A stretch of DNA of 64,000 bases from positions 186,001-250,000 of the forward strand of contig JADZDM010000025.1 in NCBI GenBank assembly GCA_020851035.1, read 5' to 3'. The position numbers and the translations under genes were made by a program. Origin of the DNA: Gemmatimonadaceae bacterium. GTDB lineage: Bacteria; Gemmatimonadota; Gemmatimonadetes; Gemmatimonadales; Gemmatimonadaceae. The first letter of the stretch is position 1. The number at the start of each line of letters is the position of its first letter. Positions 1-8,548 of this stretch are shown in pieces. A model generated the notes under the pieces. The model worked only from the letters and a program-made list of their open reading frames with translations. It did not search any database and was not told the origin of the DNA.

Positions 1-86
1 TCGTCGAGGGTCTGGGCGGAATTGGGCACGGATGGGCAGACGGGGTGGCACGCCCGGAGTATTCCCCGCGGGGCCCGGCGCCCCGT

Positions 87-118
87 CGCAGCCACCGGAG
101 GATGTGCTCCGGGCTGCG
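87..118. other. Hairpin in the gene-free left end
   Basis: CGCAGC (87-92) and CCGGAG (95-100) pair with CTCCGG (107-112) and GCTGCG (113-118), leaving a 2-nt bulge and a 6-nt loop. No U-tract follows. It could be the terminator of a gene lying outside the window, but nothing here proves that. No coding region was supported anywhere in 1-607. Confidence 0.35.
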
Positions 119-188
119 AAACGGCCAGCCGTCAGGTGTTTGCTGGCGCGGTGCGGGGGGCGTGGCGACGGGTTCGGGGGACGGGGTG

Positions 189-337
189 CAAGGGGACGGG
201 GATCTCGAGTTCAAGGGGACGGGGATCTTGAACGCGAGGTCGGTTCAAGGGGACGGAGATCTCGAGGTCAAGGGGACGGGGATGTTGAGTTCAAGGGGAC
301 GGGGATGTTGAGTTCAAGGGGACGGGGATCCCTGAAG
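189..337. repeat. REP-like 23-nt tandem repeat, six copies
   Basis: Six copies of the core CAAGGGGACGGGGAT begin at 189, 212, 246, 269, 292 and 315. The spacings are 23, 34, 23, 23 and 23 nt, so one unit carries an 11-nt insertion; the copy at 246 has GGAGAT instead of GGGGAT. Each core is followed by a variable CTCGAGTT, CTTGAAC or GTTGAGTT tail. The same unit occurs as a perfect palindromic pair at 61309-61360. GGGGAC-rich repeats of this general look are known as REP sequences next to RAYT transposases in other phyla, but no RAYT gene is present here. There is no spacer diversity, so this is not a CRISPR array. Confidence 0.85.
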
Positions 338-393
338 AGAACCGTCTGAGGTGCGCCGGGTCTGGGGGCGGTGATGCGCGTCCGCTGGCGGTT

Positions 394-550
394 CTCACGG
401 AGACACGGAGCTCACGGAGGGCACGGAGGAAGGGCGAGGAAAGATTGGAACAGCTGGTTCTGCGCTGGGTGCTGCCACGCGCGCGCTGATCCTCTCAACG
501 CTCGTGCTCTTTCTCCGGGCGCTCCGTCGGCTCCGTGCCTCCGTGGGCAC
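394..550. repeat. Imperfect inverted repeat with 9-nt periodic CACGGAG arms
   Basis: The left arm (about 394-440) is a run of CACGGAG-type units about 9 nt apart. The right arm (about 504-550) is its imperfect reverse complement, with units such as CTCCGTGCCTCCGTGGGC. Between the arms GGAAC (447-451) pairs with GTTCT (457-461) across AGCTG. The layout resembles the larger elements at 4743-4951 and 60451-60654, but this copy is shorter (about 157 nt) and its small stem lies off-centre. No ORF in the element looks real. Confidence 0.65.
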
Positions 551-607
551 CACCGAGGCCCGAGCCGCACCGACCCCCGGATGCCGTGATGGCGCGCCAG
601 GCAACCG

Positions 608-2005
608 TCAGAACGGCGTCGGACTCTCGACGACGACGGCGGCGCCGGTCACGGGATGCAGGAACGCGAGGCGTTCCGCGTGCAGGAGCAACCGCTCGCC
701 CTCCGCCGGCGCCTCGCGGCCGTACAGCCGGTCGCCGACGATCGGTGCATCCAGGCCCAGCGGATGCGCCGCGTGCACGCGCAACTGGTGTGTCCGTCCG
801 GTGTGCGGCGTGAACTGCACCCGCGTGCGTCCTGCATGACGCTCCAGCACCCGCCACTCCGTCAGCGCCGGCTTGCCGGACTCGGGGTCATGGATGTGCC
901 GCGGCCGGTCATCGATGTCGAGGCGCAGCGGGAGCGCGATCTCGCCACTGTCGCCTCGTACGTCACCGTCCACCACCGCCACGTAGCGCTTGTCGATCGC
1001 ACGCAGCGAGAAGAGCCGCTGCAGCGCCGAGAACGTCGCCGCATCCTTCGCCGCCAGCAGCAACCCGGAGGTGTCGAGGTCGAGCCGGTGCACGACGATC
1101 TGGCCGGTGACGTCGGGGTACCGTGCCCGCAGTCGCGTCAGCACGCAGTCCTGCAGCCGCGCACTGCGCCCCGGCACCGACAGCAGCCCGCTCGGCTTGT
1201 CCACCACCAGCAGGTGCGCGTCCTCGTAGACCGTGCGCGGGTGCGCGGCGTCGACGGCTGCGGTGCCGAACACCGGCGGCTCGTCGGCGTGCAGCCCGCG
1301 CAGCATGTGCGCAAGGATCGGACCGCACTTCCCGTGGCACGCCGGATAGAATGATGCGGCGCGCCGATCGGCGGACTTCGGCGGTGCCCCCCACCAGAAC
1401 TCCGCCAGCGCCAGCGGATGCAGCCCGCAGGTGTACGCCTGTGCCAGCAGTTTCGGTGCCGCGCAGTCCCCGGCACCCCCCGGGGGCAGCGCGGGTGCGA
1501 ACAGGTCGCGCAGCAGCCGGAGCTCGCCGCGCGCGTTCGTGAAGCGGTAGCTCTCCTGGATGCGCGGCAGCAGGTCACGCGACCGCGCCGCCCGCGACGC
1601 ATCGAACGCCGCCACCGCCACCGGGTCTCCGCCCAGCACCACCTGTTCACGTGCCGAGGCCAGCGCCCGCATCTCGGCATCGCCAGCCACCCAGATCGCA
1701 TCGCGCTCAGCCGCATCGAATGCCGGCGGCGCCCAGCCTTCGTGGTGCCACTGGCCGGCGAGCATGCCCGAGAACGCGCGCAGGTACCCCGCTGCGCCAT
1801 CGCGTGCCTGCACCACCAGCACCCCGAACATCTTCCCGTTCCCCGGCGCGTCCAGCTGCCACTGCGCCGCGGCAGGTGATGCCAGCTGCGCCATCGTCTC
1901 CTGCGCCGCGCGACGGGCGAGCGGGTGCACCGCCGCGCGATCGAACGGGCTCGGGAAGCGTGCCGGGACGTCGGCCGGCGACGGGGCGGGGGTGAAGCGA
2001 ATCAC
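608..2005 (-). CDS. RluA-family RNA pseudouridine synthase
   Basis: Predicted pseudouridine synthase that isomerises uridine in rRNA or tRNA. The catalytic signature HRLDLDTSG is at residues 306-314, with D309 the expected nucleophile; the domain runs from about residue 255 to the C-terminus. At 465 aa it is much longer than a minimal RluA enzyme. The extra N-terminal half contains FYPACHGKCGPIL (residues 219-231, two cysteines), a segment I associate with a long RluA subfamily rather than with RluA, RluC or RluD themselves, and no S4 domain is obvious. Translation starts at GTG (2003-2005). It stands alone at the end of a leftward gene series. The exact target uridine cannot be read from the sequence. 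Confidence 0.88.
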   Translation of the reverse strand: MIRFTPAPSPADVPARFPSPFDRAAVHPLARRAAQETMAQLASPAAAQWQLDAPGNGKMFGVLVVQARDGAAGYLRAFSGMLAGQWHHEGWAPPAFDAAERDAIWVAGDAEMRALASAREQVVLGGDPVAVAAFDASRAARSRDLLPRIQESYRFTNARGELRLLRDLFAPALPPGGAGDCAAPKLLAQAYTCGLHPLALAEFWWGAPPKSADRRAASFYPACHGKCGPILAHMLRGLHADEPPVFGTAAVDAAHPRTVYEDAHLLVVDKPSGLLSVPGRSARLQDCVLTRLRARYPDVTGQIVVHRLDLDTSGLLLAAKDAATFSALQRLFSLRAIDKRYVAVVDGDVRGDSGEIALPLRLDIDDRPRHIHDPESGKPALTEWRVLERHAGRTRVQFTPHTGRTHQLRVHAAHPLGLDAPIVGDRLYGREAPAEGERLLLHAERLAFLHPVTGAAVVVESPTPF

Positions 2006-2123
2006 GGCCGAAGTCTACACGGGCCGTGGTGAGGCGTGGGAGCACCTGGACGGCGCATGCCACACGCGACGTGCCGCGCGATGCCAGCGTCGCCGCCATG
2101 GACGACGCCGCGGGGCAAACCCG

Positions 2124-2846
2124 CTACATCCCCCGCGTCAGCGCCGACGGATCCACCACCGTGATCCCCCGCGGCACCGTGAACCCGAACGCCCCCGCCG
2201 GCAGCGTCGCCACCCGGCCGATGCTCGTGAAGCGCAGCGTCCGAACCAGCCCGCTCGCCTCCGTCACCTCCAACTGCTGCAGCGCCGCACTCGCCGGCAC
2301 CACCCACAGCACCGCACGCGTGAACCCCATGTCGCTGCGCGGCACCAGCACCAGCTTCCGCAGCGCCGTGCCGCCCACGGTGGCCATGCCGCCATCCGTC
2401 ACCGTGAACTTCCGTGATGGCGACGTGAAGAACTGGCCCACGAGGTCCACGCCGCCCGGTGCATTCGCGCCCACCGGCATCTTCAGCACCTGGCCCGGTG
2501 TCGCGCTCGGCACGTACACCCAGAGCGTCCGGCCATCACTCACGATGCGGTCACCGGCAGGCTGCGTGAAGTTGATCGAGAACACCCCGGGACCGCGCTG
2601 CAGGTAGCTGCCTGCGCTGGGTGTCTCGGTCGAGGTGATCGGGTTCTGCACGCGCTGCGTGAAGTCGGCCTTGAGGCCGCGCGTGCCGGTGTACAGCGCT
2701 GCCGTGCGCTCCAGCAACGCGGCTGGCGATGGTGTGGCTGCCCGCGCACGTGCCTGCGCCGCCAGCGGAGCCGGCGCGTGTGCCAGTGTCAGTGCCCCGA
2801 TCGCGGCAAGGACGGCGCGACTGGCGACACGATGCAATCTCTTCAT
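2124..2846 (-). CDS. lolA: LolA-like outer-membrane lipoprotein carrier protein
   Basis: Periplasmic chaperone that carries lipoproteins from the inner membrane to the outer membrane. The ORF is open upstream, but ATG at 2844-2846 is chosen because it is preceded by GAGG and followed by a signal peptide (MKRLHRVASRAVLAAIGAL) ending near PLAAQA. The mature part has the LolA pattern: TAALYTGTRGLKADFTQ, then GSYLQRGPGVFSINFTQP, then GRTLWVYVP, with successive beta strands. The length of 240 aa is normal for LolA. It implies a two-membrane envelope. It lies 53 bp downstream of the DAHP synthase gene on the same strand. Confidence 0.88.
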   Translation of the reverse strand: MKRLHRVASRAVLAAIGALTLAHAPAPLAAQARARAATPSPAALLERTAALYTGTRGLKADFTQRVQNPITSTETPSAGSYLQRGPGVFSINFTQPAGDRIVSDGRTLWVYVPSATPGQVLKMPVGANAPGGVDLVGQFFTSPSRKFTVTDGGMATVGGTALRKLVLVPRSDMGFTRAVLWVVPASAALQQLEVTEASGLVRTLRFTSIGRVATLPAGAFGFTVPRGITVVDPSALTRGM

Positions 2847-2899
2847 GACGACCTCACGAGCGGGAGAGCAGGCTGGTGCAGTGACGGATGATACCCCGC

Positions 2900-3940
2900 C
2901 TATGCAACCGCCGTTCCTGCGCCCATGATCGAGCGCCCCACTGCCTCGGCGATCGGCACCAGGCTGCGCATCATGTCGTCGAACTGCGGCGGGTGCAGGC
3001 TCTGCGCCCCATCGCTCCACGCCTTGTCGGGGGACTGGTGCACCTCGACGATCACGCCGTCGGCCCCGACCGCCACCGTTGCGCGCGCCAGCGGCGGCAC
3101 GGCATCGCGGATGCCCACGCCGTGGCTCGGGTCACCGATGATCGGCAGGTGCGACAGCCGCTGGATCACCGGGATCGCGGCCAGGTCGTACACGTTGCGC
3201 GTGGCGGTGTCGAAGCTCCGGATGCCGCGCTCGCAGAGGATGACCTTCCGGTTGCCTTCCGACATGATGTACTCCGCCGCCAGCAGCCACTCGGTGATGG
3301 TGGCCGACATCCCGCGCTTCAGCAGCACCGGCACGCCCAGGCGGCCGAGGTGCTTGAGCAGCGAGAAGTTCATCATGTTGCGCGCGCCGAGCTGGATGCA
3401 GTCGGCATACTTTGCGACGAGGTCGGCCTGGCGCTCGTCCATCGCCTCGGTGATGATCGGCAGCCCCGTCTCGCTGCGCGCGAGTGCCAGGTGACGCAGC
3501 CCGTCCTCGCCCAGCCCCTGGAACGCGTAGGGCGACGTGCGCGGCTTGTAGGCGCCGCCGCGCAGCGCCACCGCGCCGGACGCCTTCACCAGCCGCGCGA
3601 TGTGGACGATCTCCTCCTCACCCTCGACGCTGCACGGCCCGGCAACGATGGGCACCTCGATGCCACCGAACACGACGCCGTTGCCGATCGACACCAGCGA
3701 CCGCTCGGGCTGCCACTCGCGTGACACCTGCTTGTACGGCTTGGAGTCGTACAGCACCTGGGCCACGCCCGACATCCCCTCGAACGCCGAGGTGTCCGCC
3801 TGGCCGTCGTCACCGGCGACCCCGATGGCGGTGCGCATGGCACCCGGCATCGGGAGCGGCTTGAAGCCCAGCTCCCTGATCGCCTCGCACACCGCCTCGA
3901 TGTCGTCGGGCGTGGCGTTCCGTTGCATCATCACCAGCAT
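2900..3940 (-). CDS. aroF: 3-deoxy-7-phosphoheptulonate (DAHP) synthase
   Basis: First enzyme of the shikimate pathway, condensing phosphoenolpyruvate and erythrose 4-phosphate. It is the 346-aa AroA/KDO8P-synthase-type (type I beta) form. An N-terminal regulatory extension starts MLVMMQRNATPDDIEAV and the TIM barrel begins near VAGPCSVEGEEE. The family motifs GGAYKPRTSPYAFQG and ADGVIVEVH and the metal-binding region near GDPSHG are all visible. The start ATG is at 3938-3940. It ends 53 bp before lolA and is preceded 12 bp upstream by the MBL hydrolase gene, so the three may be co-transcribed. Confidence 0.95.
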   Translation of the reverse strand: MLVMMQRNATPDDIEAVCEAIRELGFKPLPMPGAMRTAIGVAGDDGQADTSAFEGMSGVAQVLYDSKPYKQVSREWQPERSLVSIGNGVVFGGIEVPIVAGPCSVEGEEEIVHIARLVKASGAVALRGGAYKPRTSPYAFQGLGEDGLRHLALARSETGLPIITEAMDERQADLVAKYADCIQLGARNMMNFSLLKHLGRLGVPVLLKRGMSATITEWLLAAEYIMSEGNRKVILCERGIRSFDTATRNVYDLAAIPVIQRLSHLPIIGDPSHGVGIRDAVPPLARATVAVGADGVIVEVHQSPDKAWSDGAQSLHPPQFDDMMRSLVPIAEAVGRSIMGAGTAVA

Positions 3941-3952
3941 CGCGTGTCGTCC

Positions 3953-4711
3953 TCAGCAGTCGAGTACAAGACCGTCCGTGGCGATCACGGTCGGGCCGGT
4001 CCAGCGCGCGCCCAGCTCGGCACGCAGGTCGATCCCATCCAGCGGGGGATACATGTGCGTCACCACGAGCATGCCGGGTGCCGCCGCCGTCGCCAGCACC
4101 GCGGTCTCCGACGGCGTGAGGTGGATCGGCACCGGCATGGCGTCGGGCAGGGAGCACTCGGCCAGCAGGAGGTCGCAGCCGGCCGCCCAGGCGCCCAGCG
4201 ACGGGTCGTGGCCGGTGTCCCCGGTGTAGACCAGCCGCCTGCCGTCATGCCCGACGGAATATGCCACGCTTTCGGCCGTGTGGGGCACGCTCCGACTGGT
4301 GAGGGTCACGCCCGACCCGAGGTCGATCGGCTCCTCCAGCCCGGGCTCGAGGACCTGCAGCGGGAACCCCGGCTCGGCCAGCCACCCGCCCAGCGCCTCG
4401 GCCCAGCGGCCGAGCAGGGCCGCCGTGCCCGCCGGCCCGACGATGACCAGCGGCGCCGTCCGGGGCTCCAGGCGCGCGTGCCGCCACGCGAACACCAGCG
4501 TCGGCAGGTCACCGATGTGGTCCAGGTGCCAGTGGCTCAGCACGACGTGCGTGATGCCCCACCAGTCGATGCCGTGCCGCGCCATCGTGTGCGCCGAGCC
4601 TGGGCCGCAGTCCAGCAGGATCCGCAGGTCGCCTGCCTCGAGCAGGTACGACGCGCAGCCCCTGGTCGGTGACAGCGAGATCGTGCCGGATCCGATCACC
4701 GTCAGTCGCAT
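3953..4711 (-). CDS. MBL-fold metallo-hydrolase (RNase Z-like)
   Basis: Metallo-beta-lactamase fold hydrolase of 252 aa. The zinc motif SHWHLDH lies at residues 59-65. Further metal-ligand regions are visible at YTGDTGHDP and THMYPP, near the expected positions in the second half. The N-terminus (MRLTVIGSGT) and overall layout resemble the RNase Z/ElaC-like branch, but the protein is shorter than true RNase Z and the tRNA-binding exosite arm is not evident, so the substrate is unknown. The start ATG is at 4709-4711. It is the first gene of a leftward run with aroF and lolA, right after the 4743-4951 hairpin element. Confidence 0.8.
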   Translation of the reverse strand: MRLTVIGSGTISLSPTRGCASYLLEAGDLRILLDCGPGSAHTMARHGIDWWGITHVVLSHWHLDHIGDLPTLVFAWRHARLEPRTAPLVIVGPAGTAALLGRWAEALGGWLAEPGFPLQVLEPGLEEPIDLGSGVTLTSRSVPHTAESVAYSVGHDGRRLVYTGDTGHDPSLGAWAAGCDLLLAECSLPDAMPVPIHLTPSETAVLATAAAPGMLVVTHMYPPLDGIDLRAELGARWTGPTVIATDGLVLDC

Positions 4712-4742
4712 GTCGCCGGGCTCCGTGAGCGTTCGGGATCGT

Positions 4743-4951
4743 CAACAGGGTTCACGCGGAAACCACGGAAAACGCGGAAGCGGTCACGACACTGGCCCAC
4801 TGCATCTACACCGTGAAAAGCCGAGGAATTTCATGAACTGCGCGCCCGGTCTTGCAGTTCCTCCGAGATTGTCACTTGTGAGCGGCAACGAGTGGTGCAG
4901 AGCGTCGTGACCGCTTCCGCGTCCTCCGCGCTTTCCGCGTGAACACTGTTG
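4743..4951. repeat. 209-nt symmetric hairpin element with 9-nt periodic arms
   Basis: The arms 4743-4790 and 4904-4951 are 48-bp near-perfect inverted repeats. Within each arm the sequence steps every 9 nt (CGCGGAAAC, CACGGAAAA, CGCGGAAGC). At the exact centre GAACTGC (4835-4841) pairs with GCAGTTC (4854-4860), a 26-nt apical hairpin. It fills most of the gap between the MBL hydrolase and SMC genes. The same design with a different arm sequence occurs at 60451-60654. I know no named family for it. It could be a non-autonomous mobile repeat or a structured RNA; in the leftward direction it sits 38 nt past the smc stop codon and could also terminate transcription. Confidence 0.85.
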
Positions 4952-4989
4952 AAGCCACTCCCACCACGAGAGAAAAGCCGAGTCGAAGG

Positions 4990-7900
4990 CTAGACTGCCG
5001 CAGCCACGCTCTCGTTCGCGGCGTCCGGCACCTCGAGTGTGTTCGGGTCCGGATCGACCCCGCCGTTCTGCACCGCGTCGCCGTTGCGGTTGCGCAGGCG
5101 CACGCTCACCAGCGAGCTCACGCCCGGCTCCTGCATCGTCACGCCGTACACCGCGTCGGCCGCCTCGGTGGTGGTGCGCGGGTTGTGCGTGATGACGATG
5201 AACTGGGTCCGCTCCTTGAACTCGTTCAGCATCTTCACGTAGCGGCCCACGTTCTGGTCGTCGAGCGGGGCATCGACCTCGTCCAGCAGGCAGAACGGGC
5301 TGGGACGGGTGAGGAAGATGCCGAACAGCAGCGACAGGGCCACCAGCGCGCGCTCGCCGCTGGAGAGCAGGTGGATGCGCTGCGTCTTCTTGCCGCGCGG
5401 GCTGGCGTGGATCTCGATGTCGCAGTCCAGCGGCTGGTCGGGGTTCTCGAGCTTCAGGTCGCACTCGCCGCCGCCGAACAGCGTCTGGAAGATCTGGCGG
5501 AAGTTCTCGCGCACCTTCGCGAACGTCGCCAGGAACAGCTCGCGTGCGGTGGCGTCGATCTCCTTGATCGCCTGCAGCAGCGAGAGCTTGGCCTCGGCCA
5601 GGTCGTTGCGCTGCGCGGTGAGGAAGTCGAAGCGCTTCTGCTCCTCCTCGTGCTCCTCCACCGCCAGCGGGTTCACCGGGCCGAGCTGCTCGAGCTGCTG
5701 GCGCAGCGCCTCGTTCTCGGTGCGCAGGGCGTCGGCCTCGAGCTCCAGCGGCTCGAAACCTTCCAGCAGCTCGGCGATCGGCTTGCGCCACTCGGTCTCG
5801 AGCCGCTCACGGATGTTCTGCCGGCGCGCCTCGAGCTGGGTGTGCCGCAGCTCCGCCTGGTGCAGCTCCTCGGCCAGCAGCACCGCGTGGCGGCGCACCG
5901 CCTCCAGGGCCTCGTCGCCGCGCTGCAGCGCCACGTCGGCGGCGCGCAGTCCTTCCTCGGCCTCGATCAGGCGCGTGTCCACTTCCGAGAGCGCGAGCTG
6001 CCGTTCGTCGAGCTGCACGGTGAGCGTGGCGATCTGGTTCGCCAGCGCCTCGTCGGCGTTGGCGAGCTGCATCAGCTCATTCCGCAGCGTCTCGAGGCGC
6101 GCGGTGGCGGTGGCCTGCTCCTGCAGCAGTCGCGAGGCGCGGTCCTGCGCCACCTGCACCCGCGCCTGCGCCTGCGCGTGGGCCACCTGCGCGATGGTCC
6201 GGCCCTCACGCGTCTCCTCGAGCATCTCGTCGGCACCCGACAGGCGCTCACGTGCCGACGTGATCACGGCCTCGTGGCCGGCGAGCCCGGCGCGCAGTTC
6301 CTCCGCCCTGGCGTCGTCGTCCGCGGCACGCGCCTGCAGAGCCGCACGGCGGTCGGAGAGCTTCTCGCTCAGTCCCTGCGCCTCGTTGCGCTCCCGCTGC
6401 GCGCGGGCCGCACGACGCTCGACTTCCGCACGTGCCTCCTCGGCGCGGCGCACCTCACCCTGGGCCTGGCTGGCGGCATCGGCCGCCGCCATCACCGCCG
6501 CCTCGGCCGCCTGCAGCGTCTCGCTCACCGTCACGGCCTCGGCGCTGATGCGGGCACGGGCCGCGTCGAGCGTCTCGAGATCGTCGCGCAGCATCGCCAT
6601 CTCGGCGCGACGCTGGATCGGACCCTGCGCCGACTCGCCGCCGGGCAGGTAGATCGCGCCACGCGGGTCCACGAACCCCGTCCCGGCGCCCAGCGGCGTG
6701 ACCTGGCCGAGCAGCGCATGCACCCAGCGCTGCGCCGGTGCCGCCGCCTGCACGCGCAGTGCGAGCGAACCGGCGGCGTCGGCGCTGTCGTGCACGGCAT
6801 CCAGCGGCAGCAGGAGCACCGGGCCGGGACGTGCGCCTGCATGCCACTCGGCCACTGCCGCCGCCGCCTCGCGGTCCCGCACCACCACCGCGTGCACCGT
6901 GGCGCCGAGATACCGCTCGACGAGGATCGCCGCATCACTCTCGGCCGACAGGAAGTCCGACAGCGGCCCGAGCACCGCGCCAGGGCCGAAGCGCTCGCGT
7001 TCGCGGAGCACCGACGCGGCGCCCGGCGCGAGGCCGACACGATCGCGATCGAGCGCCTCGAGCCCGTGGATGCGGCCCTGCAGCGACGTGCGCTGGCGAT
7101 CGGCATCACCGAGCCGCGTGCGCACGTCGGCCTCGGCGCTGCGCGCCGCCTGCGCCCCGGTGCGCGCCGCCTCCAGTGCCGCCTGCGCGCGCGCCACCGT
7201 CACGCGCGCGATCTCCAGCGCCTCGTCGGCGGCGGCGCTGTCGCGCTCCACCGACGCGAGTGCGTCCGCCAGCGTCGCGATCTCCGACCCCAGCGCGCCC
7301 TCGCGGGACAGCACCTCGGCCAGCTCCCGCTCGGTGCCCTCGCGATCCAGCTCCAGCCGCCGCACCTGGTCCCGCGCATCGCGCAGCGTCTTCTCGGCCG
7401 CCTCCACCTGCTGGCGTGCCACCGACACGCTGCGGCGTGCCTCCTCCTCGGCACCGGCGCGCTCCGTGAGCAGCGCCACCGCGGCCGCCAGCTCCACCTG
7501 CAGCCGCTGCCGCTCGGTCTCGGCATCCTCGCGCTCGGCGACGACGCGCTGCCCCAGCGCCTCCCCGTCCAGCAGCTCGGCGTCGGCGCGCTCGCGGCGT
7601 GACATCGCGTTGCGCTGCCGCTCCTCGGCCACGCGCAGCTCGCGCTCCACCTGGTTCGCCTGCTCGCGCTGCACCTGTGACATGCGTGCGAGCTCCGCGC
7701 GCATCGCCTCGGCGGCCGCACGGGCGCGCTGCGCCGCCTCGCGGTCGCGCGTTGCCGACTCGGCGTTGGTGGCGGCAGCGGGGACCGCCTCGCGCAGCTC
7801 CTCGAGGCGGGCCTCGAGCTGCACCAGTTCGTCGGCCCAGCCCTCCAGCTCGCGGGCGGCGAGCGTCACGTCCACCAGGAAGCGGCGCTGCGTGAGCTCC

Positions 7901-8547
7901 ACGTTCCGCTCCGCCTTCTTGCGCTGCCGCGCCAGCGACCGCACCTGGCTCTGCACCTCCTCGATCAGGTCATCGAGGCGGGAAAGGTCCACGGTCGTCT
8001 CTTCCAGCCGCCGCTCGGTGCTCCGGCGCCGGTCGCGGTACAGGCCCACCCCAGCCGCCTCCTCGAACAGCTCGCGACGGTCGTCGGGGCGGTCACTGAG
8101 GAGTGCGTCGATCATCTTCGACTCGATCACCACCCCGCTGTCGGCACCCAGCCCCGTGCCGCGCACGAGGTCGTGGATGTCGCGCAGGCGGCACGGCGCG
8201 CGGTTCAGGAAGTAGTCGCTCTCGCCGGAACGCGACAGGCGCCTCGTGATGACCACTTCCTTGAACGCCACCGGCAGCACGCCGTCGGTGTTGTCGAAGT
8301 GCAGCGACACCTCCGCGACGTTCACCGCGCGGCGTGCCGACGAGCCCTGGAAGATCACTTCCTCCATCTTCGCGCCGCGCATCATGCGCGCACGCTGCTC
8401 ACCGAGCACCCAGCGCACGGCGTCCGACACGTTCGACTTGCCGCAGCCGTTGGGCCCGACGATCATCGTCGCGCCCGGCTCGAACAGCATCTCGGTCTGG
8501 TCTGCGAACGACTTGAAGCCGTGCAGGGTGAGCTTGGTCAGGCGCAC
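4990..8547 (-). CDS. smc: Chromosome segregation ATPase SMC
   Basis: Structural-maintenance-of-chromosomes ATPase that, with ScpA/ScpB, organises and segregates the nucleoid. At 1185 aa it has the full-length architecture. Walker A is GPNGCGKSN at residues 31-39. Two long coiled coils rich in E, R, A and Q flank a hinge of roughly residues 480-670 (contains GAVLGPLSDFLSAESDAA). The C-terminal head has the ABC signature LLSSGERALVALSL and Walker B CLLDEVDAPLDD. GTG at 8545-8547 is chosen over an upstream ATG because VRLTKLTLHGFKSFAD is the usual SMC N-terminus; GGGAGAAG lies about 9 nt upstream and the codon comes 1 nt after the stop of the preceding SPOR gene. Translational coupling with that gene is likely. 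Confidence 0.96.
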   Translation of the reverse strand: MRLTKLTLHGFKSFADQTEMLFEPGATMIVGPNGCGKSNVSDAVRWVLGEQRARMMRGAKMEEVIFQGSSARRAVNVAEVSLHFDNTDGVLPVAFKEVVITRRLSRSGESDYFLNRAPCRLRDIHDLVRGTGLGADSGVVIESKMIDALLSDRPDDRRELFEEAAGVGLYRDRRRSTERRLEETTVDLSRLDDLIEEVQSQVRSLARQRKKAERNVELTQRRFLVDVTLAARELEGWADELVQLEARLEELREAVPAAATNAESATRDREAAQRARAAAEAMRAELARMSQVQREQANQVERELRVAEERQRNAMSRRERADAELLDGEALGQRVVAEREDAETERQRLQVELAAAVALLTERAGAEEEARRSVSVARQQVEAAEKTLRDARDQVRRLELDREGTERELAEVLSREGALGSEIATLADALASVERDSAAADEALEIARVTVARAQAALEAARTGAQAARSAEADVRTRLGDADRQRTSLQGRIHGLEALDRDRVGLAPGAASVLRERERFGPGAVLGPLSDFLSAESDAAILVERYLGATVHAVVVRDREAAAAVAEWHAGARPGPVLLLPLDAVHDSADAAGSLALRVQAAAPAQRWVHALLGQVTPLGAGTGFVDPRGAIYLPGGESAQGPIQRRAEMAMLRDDLETLDAARARISAEAVTVSETLQAAEAAVMAAADAASQAQGEVRRAEEARAEVERRAARAQRERNEAQGLSEKLSDRRAALQARAADDDARAEELRAGLAGHEAVITSARERLSGADEMLEETREGRTIAQVAHAQAQARVQVAQDRASRLLQEQATATARLETLRNELMQLANADEALANQIATLTVQLDERQLALSEVDTRLIEAEEGLRAADVALQRGDEALEAVRRHAVLLAEELHQAELRHTQLEARRQNIRERLETEWRKPIAELLEGFEPLELEADALRTENEALRQQLEQLGPVNPLAVEEHEEEQKRFDFLTAQRNDLAEAKLSLLQAIKEIDATARELFLATFAKVRENFRQIFQTLFGGGECDLKLENPDQPLDCDIEIHASPRGKKTQRIHLLSSGERALVALSLLFGIFLTRPSPFCLLDEVDAPLDDQNVGRYVKMLNEFKERTQFIVITHNPRTTTEAADAVYGVTMQEPGVSSLVSVRLRNRNGDAVQNGGVDPDPNTLEVPDAANESVAAAV

Positions 8548-8548
8548 G

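Noticed and set aside
189-337. Possible CRISPR array
   Set aside because: The repeats are head-to-tail 23-nt units with almost no spacer between cores and no cas genes in the window.
4743-4951. Retron or group II intron remnant
   Set aside because: No reverse transcriptase is encoded nearby and no intron domain motifs are visible; only the hairpin structure is supported.
4939-7602. 887-aa open frame on the plus strand
   Set aside because: It is the antisense shadow of smc, rich in H, R and L from the reverse of E/A/R codons, and has no domain or start signals.
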